Below the pieces are notes generated by a model that was given only the letters and a program-made list of their open reading frames with translations, had not been told where the DNA came from and searched no databases. Positions 21,688 to 33,359 of a stretch of DNA of 64,000 nucleotides are shown here, piece after piece. This stretch comes from Cunninghamia lanceolata (taxonomy: Eukaryota > Streptophyta > Pinopsida > Cupressales > Cupressaceae). The translations under genes and the position numbers were made by a program. How positions within the stretch are numbered: position 1 is the stretch's first letter; the number at the start of each line of letters is the position of its first letter. The stretch lies in the NCBI GenBank assembly GCA_027924645.1, contig BSBN01001752.1, positions 11,426,001-11,490,000 of the forward strand, read 5' to 3'.

Positions 21688-23936
21688 GATTTTATGAAAG
21701 CATTTCTGACCTCTGGACTTTTCAATAATTCACATAAAGGCATACTAACCTTGATTTTCTTTATCTCTTCTGACAAGTAACTCATCAACCTCATTGTTTC
21801 TACTGTCTCTGTTTTACTTGTTTGGACCTTTTGTGCTACTGTTCCATTATTTGCATGATGATTAGCCTTTAGTATAGTAGGATTATTACTAGCGTTCTGA
21901 TATGGGGGAGTATTGAAATTGCTAGGAGGAGTGGAAGTAGTGAAAGGACCTCCTAGCCTAGAGTTATTTCTCAGATTGTAGGTGTGATTTTTGTTTGACT
22001 GTTGAAAAGCCTGTACCTCTTTTGTTTCATATAACACTTCATTTTCAGTTTCAAAGGGAAACTGAAATGCATTTAGTACAAAGGTTGATTCAGGATATAG
22101 GTTCTCACAAAAAAAAGGTTCATCCTCTAACAACTAATCCTCTTCTTCTCCAGTTGCAAAGGTAAAAATCTCTAAGACTAAAGCAGTCTCATATCTTGAG
22201 GGCACTACTTCATTACCTTTGGGAACGAGAAACTTAGAAGTGGGAGCCTATACATCTACATTAAAAATACTAGCTGCTAAATGGAACTAAGGACAATCTA
22301 GTTCAGCATGGGCACTGGTATTATGAATTCTGCACCAATTCTTCAATGCTACAATAGCCATTTGAATTCTAGCTGTTTGTTTTGTATCCTGATTATCTAA
22401 ATTCTCAAATGGAGAAGCTAGAGTGCCATTATTTGGCCCTGTGTTCCATGTCTTAGGTGGCCTTGGCTGATTTTGATTCCTATTGTTATTACCCCAGGCC
22501 CTGTTATCTACCACAGGTCCTCTATTTTGCATCGATTGTCCAGGATTATGACTTTGATTCTGATTGTAATTCTGGTTTTGATTTGAACTTTGACCCTGGT
22601 CATAATTCTAATTATGATTTTGGTTTTGATTTGAACTTTGACCCTGGTTGTAATTCTAATTATGATTCTGGTTTTGATTTGGGTTGTGGTTTTGACTATA
22701 GCTTTGGTTATGGTTTTGACTGTATCCTTGGTTGTTTCTACCATAGAAATTTTCATTTCTTAGTTGTGTCATTTTAGTAGTCAATCTTCTCAAGTGTGTA
22801 GTAATTTCTTTGATTTCTTCTCTTTCCTCTTGTGCCTTTTCCACAAATGTATCCTGAGGAGGTTGGAAGAAAGATTGACCATTACTCTGATTATTATTGG
22901 CAGTGTTACCAGTATAAGGGACTATGGCTTGGATTGGGGCAGGATTATACATAGGTGTGTATGTAGGAACTGGATTCAATAATGGAGTGTTATGTGTAGG
23001 GACTCCACTCCAAGGTTGTGTTTGATTTTGTATCCCAAGATTTCCTCCATTAAGAAATTGATTATAAGTTGTTTGCCTCATCTCCTGGTTTACTAAGGCT
23101 GCCTCCTTATAGGCTTTAGATATTGTATCTATGTTAACTTTTCTTTTGACAAACATAGTAGTTAGTGGATCTAAGGCAACATAATACATGGCTAATAATG
23201 CATTTGCATTTACTGTGTAAGTAGCTACCAACCTATAATAGGCCTTTTGAAACCTATCATTAAAATTATCAATCAACTCTCCTTCACCTCTCTTTATTGC
23301 AGCCAATTTATGATATAAGGTGGAAGGATCTATCGGACCTCTAAATCTAGACAAAAATGTTTCTTCCATAAGTTCCCAAGAGGAAATATAACCATTAGGC
23401 AAGTTAACATACTAGTTAGAAGCCTACTCATAGAAGGTGTAAGGAAACAACCTACACACAACATCCTCATATTCTAATCTGGCCCTAAAGCATGCCTTCT
23501 TAAATATCCTAATGTGATCTTCTAGATTCTGATGCAACTGGTATTTAGGACATATCTTTTCAGGATTCTTTGGCATCTCATGATAATTAGGGAATGTTAT
23601 GGGAGAATTAGCATTAAAGTAGGCCATTGCAGGTACTTGTGCTTGATCTGGACCTTGGGGTATACCTGGATTTCTAGGTGGAATAGGATTCCTAGGAGGA
23701 CTGGGACCTGTAGGAGGATTAGGACCTGTAGGAGGACCTGAACCAAGATTCAAAGATCTAAATGAAGAATTGTCAGGACTCACAATGTTATGGATGTTAA
23801 AAGGTGATCCAGGAGGCGTTCCAGATGAACCTCCTGCATGTGATATTCTAGGATTCCAAATCAAAGGACTTTTACTTTGCCTTTTATCAGGGAATTGCAC
23901 AAATGTATCTTCTAAACTGGATCTAGATCTAGTCAC
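21672..23936 (-). pseudogene. Gag (element D)
   Basis: The start region reads RSRSSLEDTFVQFPDKRQSK. The initiator Met is not intact; the first in-frame codon used here is GTG. A Pro/Gly-rich segment follows, then the capsid-like retrotransposon gag region (SWELMEETFLSRFRGPID, YYRLVATYTVNANALLAMYY). The C-terminal part is Asn/Gln-rich with QNHNPNQNQN and a 48-bp tandem repeat at 22560-22690. Near 22287-22330 the motif WCRIHNTSAHAELDC is the Cys/His knuckle typical of Tat gags. Stops lie at 23403-23423 and between 22133 and 22290. The protein would form the virus-like particle. Confidence 0.85.
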
Positions 23937-24186
23937 TCTATTACTGTTATGAGCTAGCTTTAGTTAGAACAAACCCTAACTTCAATCAGGCCCTCTTTCT
24001 AGTGCCAAAAACTGTGATATTCTGGGATTCCAAATCAAAGGACTTTTACTTTGCCTTTTATCAGGTAATTACACGAATGTATCTTCTAAACTGGATCTAG
24101 ACCTAGTCACTCTATTACTGTTATGAGCTAGCTTTACTTAGAACAAACCCTAACTCCAATACGGCCCTCCTTCTAGTACCAAAAAC
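23839..24186 (-). repeat. 174-bp tandem duplication spanning the primer-binding region and gag start (element D)
   Basis: Copy 1 (23839-24012) and copy 2 (24013-24186) both begin TGTGATATTCT.GGATTCCAAA and end TCTAGT.CCAAAAAC. Copy 2 ends exactly at the LTR boundary. Each copy contains the first roughly 30 gag codons and the presumed primer-binding sequence, which on the minus strand reads TTTTTGG.ACTAGAA.GAGGG. Copy 2 has a TAA within the gag start. The duplicated unit begins with TGT, as does the LTR, which may have promoted slippage. Confidence 0.85.
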
Positions 24187-26966
24187 TATTGATGATTGTT
24201 TTTACACATTCATAACAAAAGTTAAAATTCACAAAAATAAACCTAATTGTCTTGAAAGATATGAAGAAATCAATTAAGATTACTTAATCCCAAGTTTTTG
24301 TATGGTCAGGTCTTGACCTTGTAGATAGTTCAGTAGGTTAATGTGAAGCTGTAATATGCAAGGGGCCTTACTTGATTTAAGGTGTTTTATGGCTCACTAG
24401 GCTCAAATTATGCAAAAATTTTCACAAATATCAACATTTCCTGCATTCCTTTGCATAAATTTGTTACTGTATCACAAAGCTTTATATGATTTATATTAAC
24501 ACAAGCTTTTCTTTTCAAATATTATGAAAATTGCCAAATATCAACTCAGTTGTTCATTTTTTCTTCAAATATCAGACAATCTCCTTTAAATCTCTGCGTT
24601 TAAGCTAAGTATTTCAAATGTTTGGGAAAAATTAGAGAAATCTAAATTAAACTTCATTCTACTACATGATCTAAATGCTCTATTATTCGCGTTGTAAGTA
24701 GTACAACAAACTTAATTAAATCCATAGACAAAACCTTTAAATGTAATCCTTGAGTATTTTCACGAACATACATTCAAGATTGCAAGCTTTAAGAGATATT
24801 ATTTCAAATACAAAGAAGAGCCAAAAGACACTCTGAATATAGATGCATAATTCTAGATTCATTTATATTCAAAACACATAGTCATATATGATTTACAATG
24901 TATGAATGACTCTTAGCTTCATTAATCAACTTCACAGAAAACTTACAACGCTTTATAGATACAATAAGAAAGCTAGATGTTCCATGCATTCCTTATTGCA
25001 AACACAAGAGACCTCCTTCTATTCTAAACTAAAATGTTCTTCTATTCAAAATGCCAAGACAAATTACAACTTATAGCTCTGTCCTACAAATCCCTATGTC
25101 AATCCTTGTGTCCATCCCTATGTAAGTCATTATAGAGTAAAGGGGATCAATATATAGATTTGATTATCCCCAATACAGCCACAAAACCCTAGTCAATTGA
25201 CGGTCTATATCTCAAGTGCAACATCAACACTGGAAAACAAATCCTGCCAAAAATCTCTAAGAAGCATACTCTATACTGAGCATAAGGATACCCTTTGGAA
25301 ACCCTAACAGCCTCAAAATATTTTCTATTGCTTTGCCCTTTTAATATTGATTCTTTCCACCTGTATATCTCTTCTGACTGAAATCCTTTACTCCTTTTGC
25401 TTCTTTTGTGCTCCACTGCCACTTTGTGATGTCATCGCCATTAAAGCTCCACCTTTAATATACCTACAAACCTGCCAACAAACATAAAAATGGATTATAA
25501 AAAATTCACATCGCTTTCGCCAATTTATACCTCTTTTGAATGTTAGATTGGCATTAATTACAACAATTAATGTGCCAAAGTTTGGCCTTCTATCTCAGTA
25601 TTTGCTTTTTTAAACCCCTCTTTTTACCGTTAGTTAAACTATGCATACATCCCTTTTCTTTGCATGTTCCTTTTGTATGTTTTAACATACAAACACATAG
25701 ACAAACAACCGCGAGTAACGTTCTTTCCCTTTTGTCCGTATTTCATACCTTTCATTTTGTATATTGCTCTTGTATATTTTCTTGTATGACCGCATATACA
25801 AATGGCCCTATGCAAACCTCCTTTCATTACCCTTTATCTCTTTCGATGCTTTTTATTCTTTTGTATATCGGGTTATGTACATCGTAAACATACAAGCATC
25901 CCAAACATACAAAAGCTATTTAGTATTTAAGTTTCTTTTTCGCATCCAGTTTGTATCTTCAACTTGTATCTTTCACTTTGTCTATCGGCTTGTATATCAA
26001 GGATATACATTGTTATTTATACAAACCCGATATGCAATCGGTGGGGTCCACTTTACTTTTCACTTGTATCTCCGTGATGTATATAACACTTGTATCAAAC
26101 CCTTAGATACAAGTCCGGATACATACAAACTCTTTTGTATGTCCTTTCAGACTTCAACTTTTATGAACCATAGTTTATGTACTTTTCAGCTCCACGGCAT
26201 GCATAAAGTGCAATGCATCTTTCGAAAGACTTTAAGGTATGATGCATCCTTTATATCAAATTTTATCCCTTCTTGAGTTCCAAATTGCATGTATATTAAA
26301 ATGTATGTCTCCGAAACATACATACAAAGTGTGAAACATACAACAATAAACTCTCATTTTATAATCCCTTCGGTTTCGCAACATGCATATATCATTGTAT
26401 ATCTTCTTTGTATGTTTTCCCCTTTGCCAAACATACAAACTTGAAATGCAACTGCCGGACTTAACTGATTATTTATTTAAACTTTGAACTTTTTCGGGCC
26501 CGACTTGTATGTAAGAATAAAGCGTTAGCAAATGCATACAAGTATAATGATTTATAATCTCGACAACTCCCTCAAGTGACTCATACCATGACTTGATATA
26601 CAAATGCCTTTTTATATGAGCGACCTGATATACAAACGACTTTGTATATGCAACAACTTTGTATATACAACATTCAAACCTTCTTATTGTACATTTTACT
26701 AAAAACATACATATCTTGCAAAATATTGGGAATTTTAACATGGTTCAAAAAGCAACCCTCACTCATTTTTGACAAGGAATTCACCCATATTCAGTCCTGG
26801 TACTTAATGTTATTTTTTCTTTATTTTCAACAAGGTTTGTAACTTTCACTCTCTTTTTCCCTTTTACCACCAAACAGACCCACACAAAAAAGCAAAAGCC
26901 ACAGCCACAACAGGGGTCCTCATTTTACTAAGGAGTAAAATGGGGTGTGTTGTGAGCATCACAACA
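24187..26966 (-). repeat. 5' LTR of element D
   Basis: About 2780 bp, homologous to 13396-16126 end to end with scattered substitutions and small indels, such as about 20 extra bases near 25095 and CAACCCTCACTCATTTTTGA near 26752. It carries the same ATACAA/TTGTAT-rich central block. Being the right-hand copy of a minus-strand element, it would hold the promoter. The direct repeat GGACA/GGAGA flanks the pair. Confidence 0.92.
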
Positions 26967-27924
26967 GGAGAGTTTTATGCCCATTTGGATTGTATTTCTT
27001 TACATAATTTGTTTACTGTTGGATTTTTTTTTTCTAAATCTTTTATTGCTACTACTTGTTGATGCTGTAGTAAGCACTTAAACAATCTATTCTTTCTATT
27101 TGTTACATTGGATATTTATGCATCTCTCGTTTGCTTTTGTAGCATACTATACTGAACTATCAAATAATTTTTAGGAAGTGCTATTGTAAAATGACAAACA
27201 ACAATTTGGTGAACTTTCTCTCAGGTATTAGTTCCTGCATGAAAATTATAATAAAAGGAGTCTTAAGGGGATAAATCATAAAAGCTTGTATTTCATGAAA
27301 ATTTGTTTCTACAAATACCTCCAAAATTTTTTGTGCGACACTTGCTAAGAAATTTATCCTTAGAAAGACCATATCTTGAAGTTGCCTATTTGTGTTCCAT
27401 GTTATCATGCATGAGTATGGTATTAATTTCTAATATTATCTACTATTTTCTCTGGCTTAGTCATACTTCATGGTTTATAAGTTTAAAATTCTTTTGACCC
27501 TTTCCACCATGATCAATTTCAATTTTTCTTTTTTGTTGTTGTGCATTCTATGATAGAAACAATTATTACCAATATGTCCACTAATTGTCTTCTTCTTTGG
27601 ATTGAAAATGCAACTCCTGAATTACCAAATTTGGTAATATAAATTGACTGCTTCAGATCACAAGTCTGTTACAACTAGGGCTTATACCCTTGACTCTAGG
27701 TTCTGAAGGAGTATGAGCATGAGTTAACCGTAGCATAGGGTTGACATTTTTCTTTTAAAACCCTAACCCTGAACCAGTGACCAATAGTATTTTACTATGA
27801 TTCCTTTATGTAGCCTATCACTAAATCTATCATATAAATCTACCACTTTAAGCATCTCATTTTGTTCTCCCATAGTCATCTTCGTATTAATCTCATATTT
27901 GCTATTGGGTCCTAATAGGAAATA
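26967..27924 (+). other. Noncoding flank downstream of element D
   Basis: AT-rich sequence that continues the DNA interrupted at 13395. No gene or known repeat is seen. Open frames of 64-75 codons here resemble nothing. Confidence 0.5.
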
Positions 27925-28400
27925 ACCTGTATCAGGGACACTCTACCATATCAGTGAGATTCATTTTGAAGTCCCTTTGATAAAGCAATTTGCATGAAGA
28001 AGCATATTCAAAGACACTACACTATATCGGTAGGAGATATTGCGAAGTCCCTCTGATAGAATAATCTACATGATAGATTGTAAGCATCGTCGAAGAGACT
28101 GCACCATATTGGCAAGAGCTACTTTCAAGTCTCCCCAATAAAACAAACATCATCAAAGACACCATACCATATCGGTAAGATTTGTTCTAAAGTCTCTTCG
28201 ACAAAATAATTTGTATAAAATAACATCATAGAGGAGAATATAACATATTGGGATAAAAAGTTTTAAGGTCCCTCCAATGGAAGGATCTACATTTAATAGC
28301 ACGAAGTACATCGAGGAAACTACGTTGTATCAGAAGGAGGTGTTTTGAAGTCCATTAGATAAAGAGATTTGTATTGATGATCATAAAGCTCATCGAAGAG
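27925..28400. repeat. Diverged tandem array, about 77-bp unit, six copies
   Basis: The unit reads approximately CATCGAAGAGACT-CACCATATCGGTAAGAG..TTTGAAGTCCCTC.GATAAA..AATTTGCAT. Copies can be followed at about 27940, 28012, 28090, 28147, 28227 and 28310, with a partial seventh at 28388. Divergence is high, so the array is old. Confidence 0.65.
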
Positions 28401-28697
28401 ACTAGGAAATCTAAGAGTATGATGACATGGAAATCTAGTTCATCAATAGAGATTTCACAGCCATCTGTTAGATGCCCAGTAAGAGCCTCTCTAGATCATG
28501 TCAACTCAAATCAAGGGTACCAACATGTAATGAGTTGCATATATGGTCTCACTGAGAAAGTTTTACAGTTTGTTGTCTCTGTTAAGCTTATAGTTTCTGC
28601 ACAAAATGAGTATAATTCTATAGATTTAGATGAGGTAAGAGGCTCTATTGATTTCATTTCTTCTTCTTTGGCAATTTTGTATACAGATGCCTCTTAA
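28374..28697 (+). CDS. Unrecognised 107-codon open frame
   Basis: An open frame starting at the edge of the 77-bp array. The C-terminal part (CIYGLTEKVLQFVVSVKL, NEYNSIDLDEVRGSIDFIS) has a protein-like composition, unlike the neighbouring noncoding DNA. I cannot assign it to any family. It could be a small exon fragment, like the TPR and RPL5 fragments upstream, or chance. Confidence 0.2.
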   Translation: MMIIKLIEETRKSKSMMTWKSSSSIEISQPSVRCPVRASLDHVNSNQGYQHVMSCIYGLTEKVLQFVVSVKLIVSAQNEYNSIDLDEVRGSIDFISSSLAILYTDAS

Positions 28698-28699
28698 TA

Positions 28700-29999
28700 T
28701 GTAGATTAAAATCTAAGTGCAAGAGAATTCAACCCAGTTTCTTTATTGTTGGAGTGATCTAGAAAATGATCTTTTGGACAAATTTATAGCTTGCATTCTT
28801 TACTTGAGTGTAGGCATCCTACCAAAGATGAGGCATCCATGACAATTGAGGCATCCTATTGCTATTCCTAGCTAATTGTCTGAGTTCCCCTAAAAAGTAG
28901 CCATCTTTTATCTACAAGGACCTTAGGTCAGTGGCCAATGAACAAGAGACAAACTCTATGTCTCCTTTGCACTTCAGGCTCTATAAAACCTAGGGGGTGT
29001 CCCTTACTCAATACCCATATGGTAAATCTTGACTGTAACTAGGTATTGACATTTTAGTAGATAAATCCTCTATTATGCAGACCAAAACTATGATATAAAT
29101 GCAAAGGGGCTAGCTTTGGATCCTACTTTAGTTGTGAATAAGAGGATTTGAAAACCTAAATCCTACTCATAATATCCTATAGTTTAGTGTTTTGAATTGA
29201 TTTGATTTTTTATGTATTTGGCTGCCAGATTTGGGCTTGTTTCGTAAACTTAATCCAAGCCTCTGATTGGTGCCTATCCAAGGGTATGGAGTCCAACTTA
29301 AAATATGTAGATAAATTTCCATAAATCAAGCGAATATATAGATTTCAGAGGGTTTTTTAGTTCCTATCTTGCAGAAAACTCCCAAGATTAAGTATTCCTA
29401 TTAACTCTTCTTACAAATATCCCTGTTATCACACATATTTCCCCATATTTGACTTAAAGCATTTTAATCTGTTCCTTAAATAGAAGCAAGAAATCAAACA
29501 TGTAATGCAATAGATATGCACCCCAGAACTCACAAAACCCTTAGTCACCTTGTTCCAAAGAAAGATGCAAATAGCAAATGGAGACAGTTAATAGAAATAC
29601 ATGCACACTGCATTACTCATATAACTTAATCTGAAACTGATAAATAGCTTATGGAAACACATACATACATTAAAATGAAACTCACAACACCATGGAGAGA
29701 GCAACCAATTAAAATTTTGTATTACTTTCACTCCTGAAAATCCCAATCCTCCAACAACCTTTACAAAGTGAGGCAACCAGTTCTTTATAGACACATAACC
29801 TATTACTAGCATTCATTACATTTTGTTGGGTAGATGAGTTTGCATTACAAAACATAGCCACAAGGGTGTTGGAGCATTAATTTTATTAAGCAAAGAGAAA
29901 ATATAGAAAATAACATATCATGAGGAGTACAATAGATTGGAGGAGCCCGAGCACATAAATGCAGGGGAGAGATTAGATGCTTGTTCACTTTAGGCACAT
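28700..29999 (+). other. Noncoding sequence, including the 3' flank of the unrecognised ORF U
   Basis: No gene is seen. On the minus strand, just beyond the stop of ORF U, an AATAAA motif at 29882-29887 could serve as a polyadenylation signal for U. Confidence 0.4.
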
Positions 30000-30092
30000 T
30001 CACCCATACTTATTTGTCCATTCGGCATATGATTTCTTTGATGGCCATTGGAATGAGATCAACTTTGAAATTTTGTCATTGTGTCTTGTGTA
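30000..30092 (-). pseudogene. 3' end of unrecognised ORF U, separated from the rest by element C
   Basis: If element C and one copy of its 5-bp target duplication are ignored, the minus-strand frame running to 37640 continues without a break for 30 more codons (ending SFQWPSKKSYAEWTNKYG) and stops with TGA at 30000-30002. The clean continuation shows that C landed inside the coding part of U, close to its C-terminus. Confidence 0.6.
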
Positions 30093-30097
30093 CCTTA

Positions 30098-31520
30098 TCG
30101 TGTCGGAGCACCAAGAGATTCAAGAGGATCCATATTGTGTTTTGTGTTGTTTCATGTTGTCTCATATTTCTTGTGATGTAATAAGGTCCATGGGGACCAT
30201 TCCAAGTTGATTTCATGTTCACTTCATTTCATGGTGATTGCTAATGAGGCATGGCCTTGATTGTAAACACACCAGTTTGATAGGGACAGTCATAGGAGGA
30301 GCCAATCATGGAATATATGAAGCATAGTAAGGGGTTTGAATGCCTTGTCAAAGGCTCATCAATCTTGTAAAAGGTGTTTGAATGCCTCATGAAGTGATTA
30401 ATCACATTGTAATCCAAATTACATTGTGGGCAGTTGACAAACAAAGGCAGTTTGATAGTTTGGAGGTTGATGGGTAGTTTTTAGTTGCCTAATCGATTCA
30501 AACTAATTTTGAAGGCTTGTGTACATGTTAAAAAAAAAGGCCATGATCATGATCATTGTACAAGGGATGAAGTCCTAAAGTAGAAATCAGTAAAGAAATC
30601 TCAGTCTTTCTACAATTTTCCTATTTTTCCCAGTTACTTTTAGACTGTACTTGCTTTATACGGACTGTCATAAGTCCTTTGCATGGTGGAATGAGAGATC
30701 AAGGAGTTACCTTTGATTCAAGTGTGATTTGGAGTTTTGTCAATAGTATTGGGTGAAGAAAACCTCATTTTCCTGTAATTGCCTCTTAAACCCTGAGTTA
30801 GGGTTTCGTAGGAAAATGATGGCTAGATCTCCATTCCACTGAGCCTCGACATTCTAGAATTAGTGGAATGGGTTAGTACTTATGGGTTTCAATCATTTAA
30901 GTTAAGTTCTACATAGGAGGAATGGGTTGGAGGAAGATTTACCATGACTGTGCCTATCAAAACCATGTGCTAGGTTTCATTAGAGAGAACATCAGTATAG
31001 AAAACCTACACAGTCGACTGTGGAAGCCAAATAACCCTAAAATTCATTCTTTTGACATGTGTATGAAGTGTCCCAATAGGTGAGAAGTTGATGTGAGTCC
31101 AATCAAGGGTAGGTCCTTTGTAATTTAGGGCTAATTGGGGCTCTTCCAATCAAGACTGTCATAAGGAATTTGAGAAACATTCTTAAGGAACCCATACTAA
31201 TTTTTTGGTATGTCATCAAGGCCTATGAAGGGTATCTTAAACTATGCCTACCTTGCCTTGAAAGTGACTAGTTTGCAAGTTATGCCCTGATAGACCTGAG
31301 AATAGGGCTAGTAGGAATGGGTAGTTTATGAAGAAAGTGGCTTGTGTGCAGGCCAAGGTCTCATTGGGTGAGTTGTATGGAGTTTGTAGGGCATTAAGAG
31401 GCCCTCTACAAGTCTACCTCCAAGTAAATAAGTCCTTGATGCTAATTCACATGTGGGTCATTGGAATAGGATTGTCAAACATAGTGTAATCTGCCTTGTA
31501 TCTCCCTGTCTTTTACATCA
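30098..31520 (+). repeat. 5' LTR of element C
   Basis: 1423 bp, aligned with 36214-37639 over its whole length. The start reads TCGTGTCGGAGCACC against TGGTGCAGGAGCACC in the right copy, and the end TTTTACATCA is shared. Both contain a 100-bp region with AGTACTTGCTTTATACGGACTGTC. Small open frames inside (such as 30241-30444) recur in the other LTR and are not genes. Confidence 0.92.
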
Positions 31521-31523
31521 TAT

Positions 31524-31536
31524 TGGTATTTGAGCC
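31524..31536 (+). other. Primer-binding site of element C (initiator tRNA-Met type)
   Basis: TGGTATTTGAGCC lies four bases after the LTR. It matches the common plant initiator tRNA-Met site TGGTATCAGAGC with two mismatches. Confidence 0.8.
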
Positions 31537-31613
31537 ATAAAAGGTTTTGCCACTTTGTTGTGAGTAAAATTTGGTGTATGTTAGTAGAGGAGAGTGAAGG
31601 AGAGGCTAGCATC

Positions 31614-32660
31614 ATGCCTCCAAAAGGGATGACCACTGAGGTGGCCAAGAAGTTCCAAGAAATGGAAAAGAAGATTAAGAGTGGAGTCAAGGAAGCACTC
31701 CAGGCTGAATTGAAGGCATTGAGGATAAGGAAAAGGCTAGATGAAGGTTCTGATGGAGAGGAAGAAAAAGAAGAAGAAGAAGAAAATCAAGGGTAGGAGG
31801 CAGAGATACCTACAGATCAGAAACACTTCCTTGAAGCCATCAAGGCAATTGGCAAAGATTCTTCAGAGGCTTGGATGGAGATCCCAATGTTTAGTGGCAA
31901 GATGAATGCTGATGAAGTTATGGAGTGGATTGAGGCCCTAAATTACTACTTTGAGTACAAGGAAGTACCTGAGAACGAGAGGGTAAAATTTGCCAAAATA
32001 AAACTCAAAGGTGCTGCCCTCACATGGTGGAATGACACCCAAGGTGAGAGGGTGAAAAGTGGAAAGAGTATGATCACTTCTTGGAGCAGAATGTTGGAGA
32101 GGATCAAATCCTAATTTCTACCAATAGATTATGAGGTGCAGATTTATAAGATGTAAAATCTGAAACAAAAAGATATGGATGTGGCTGTATATACCGAGGA
32201 GTTTCACAAACTCAACTTGAGAGCTGGACAAGAGGAAAGTGAAAAGAAGCAGGTAGCCAGGTACCTTAATGGATTAAGGTACAATCTCCAAGATGAAATC
32301 AGTCTTCTTGCCCCTAACATAGTGGATGAGTGTTTCCAAGTTGCCTTGAGGGCAGAAGAGAAGTTGAAGAGGAAAGGAGAGTAGCAAAACAGAGGTAGAG
32401 GGGGTAGAAATTTTAGAGGTAGGGGCAATTTTGTGGGCAAAAATTAGTTCCAAAAGACTCAAGGAGAGTCTAGTTCTCAAGAGCAAAGTGGAGAATCAGG
32501 TTCAAGAGGAGGCTTCAGAGGAAGGATACCCAATGGAAGGGGTAGGTTTGGTGGACTAGGAAGAGGTCCTAATGTCTTCACGGAAGATGTTTCAATTACA
32601 ACCAAGTGGGGCACACCATGAGCAAGTCTTGAGAAAGCCTCAAGCTCTCATGGAGGAGAG
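31614..32660 (+). pseudogene. Gag (element C)
   Basis: ATG at 31614 (MPPKGMTTEVAKKFQEMEKK) opens an N-terminal acidic coiled-coil region with EEEKEEEEE. The retrotransposon gag domain follows: IPMFSGKMNADEVMEWIEAL, FAKIKLKGAALTWWND and VARYLNGLRYNLQDEI. Next comes an Arg/Gly-rich tail. The zinc knuckle near 32590 reads CFNYNQVGHTMSKS in a shifted frame, with two of the CCHC Cys replaced. Stops lie at 31794, 32112, 32155 and 32384. Confidence 0.88.
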
Positions 32661-32789
32661 AGAAGGAATCAATTGATTCAAGAGGAAGATTGCCAAAGTG
32701 TCAACTCTCCAATTGGAAGTATAGCCCCGGTCCATGATGGAGAAAGCTTGATGATGAGGAGAACTATGTTGAAGGTGCCTCAAACTCAA

Positions 32790-33359
32790 GAACCCCCTCA
32801 AAGGAAGACATTGTTCAAGACCACATGCAAGGCCTATGGTAAGATATGCAAGGTAATTGTTGATTCAGGTTCAACTAAAAATTTAGTTTCCATTTAGATG
32901 GTAGACAAGTTGAAATTGAAAAGACTTCCTCTTGCTAGTCCTTATAAGGTGTCATGGTTGAATAAGGGGCAACAAGTCTTGGTAGATGAACAATCTTGGG
33001 TAGAGTTTGAGATAGGGGAGTATAAGGATAAGATTTTGTGTGATATAATCCCCATGGATGCTTGTCATTTGCTGTTAGGATGTCCATGGTAATATGATGT
33101 TCAGTCCCAACATGATGGCAAGTCTAATTCTTTCATCATCACCAAGAATGGTAATAAGTATAGGATGGATCCTTTGCCAGATGAGAATGTAGAGAAGAGT
33201 GTTGGGTCAAGTGTCATGATAGTGAGTGGGAGAGAGTTTCTTAACACCCTTAGGGAGGAAGGAACCCAACGGTATGCTTTAATTTTGAAGCCTAAAAATA
33301 GTCCCAATTTGCATGGTCCTAGTAAGGAAGAGGTTCCCAAGGAGTGCAACAATTGTTAG
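32790..33359 (+). pseudogene. Aspartic protease and linker (element C)
   Basis: The active site is intact (KVIVDSGSTKNLVSI near 32857) and the domain ends DKILCDIIPMDACHLLLGCPW, then a stop (TAA for CAA). The linker SGREFLNTLREEGTQRYALI corresponds to the same region in element B. The first half has stops at 32896 and 33090. Confidence 0.85.

Larger units (their letters stand above)
13396..26966 (-). mobile_element. Element D: full-length Tat-like Ty3/gypsy retrotransposon
   Basis: The two LTRs (13396-16126 and 24187-26966) enclose a 8.1-kb internal region that reads gag, protease, an additional RNase H, RT, RNase H and integrase on the minus strand. The LTR termini are TGTTG...CAACA; the inner start of the right LTR has TATTG, one transition. 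Flanking pentamers are GGACA (13391-13395) and GGAGA (26967-26971), a target duplication with one mismatch. A second RNase H, a gag knuckle of the WCxxHxTxxH type and the integrase end NGQHLKHYFQ place it in the Tat clade as I know it. Stops occur in every domain and the integrase Glu is replaced, so it is inactive. Confidence 0.9.

Noticed and set aside
22457..22777. Plus-strand 106-codon frame rich in Asp, Phe and Tyr
   Set aside because: It is the complement of the Asn/Gln-rich gag repeat of element D.
30241..30444. Minus-strand frame MFVNCPQCNLDYN..., also at 36345-36560
   Set aside because: Both copies are in the C LTRs; the frame has no homology and is carried by LTR repetition.
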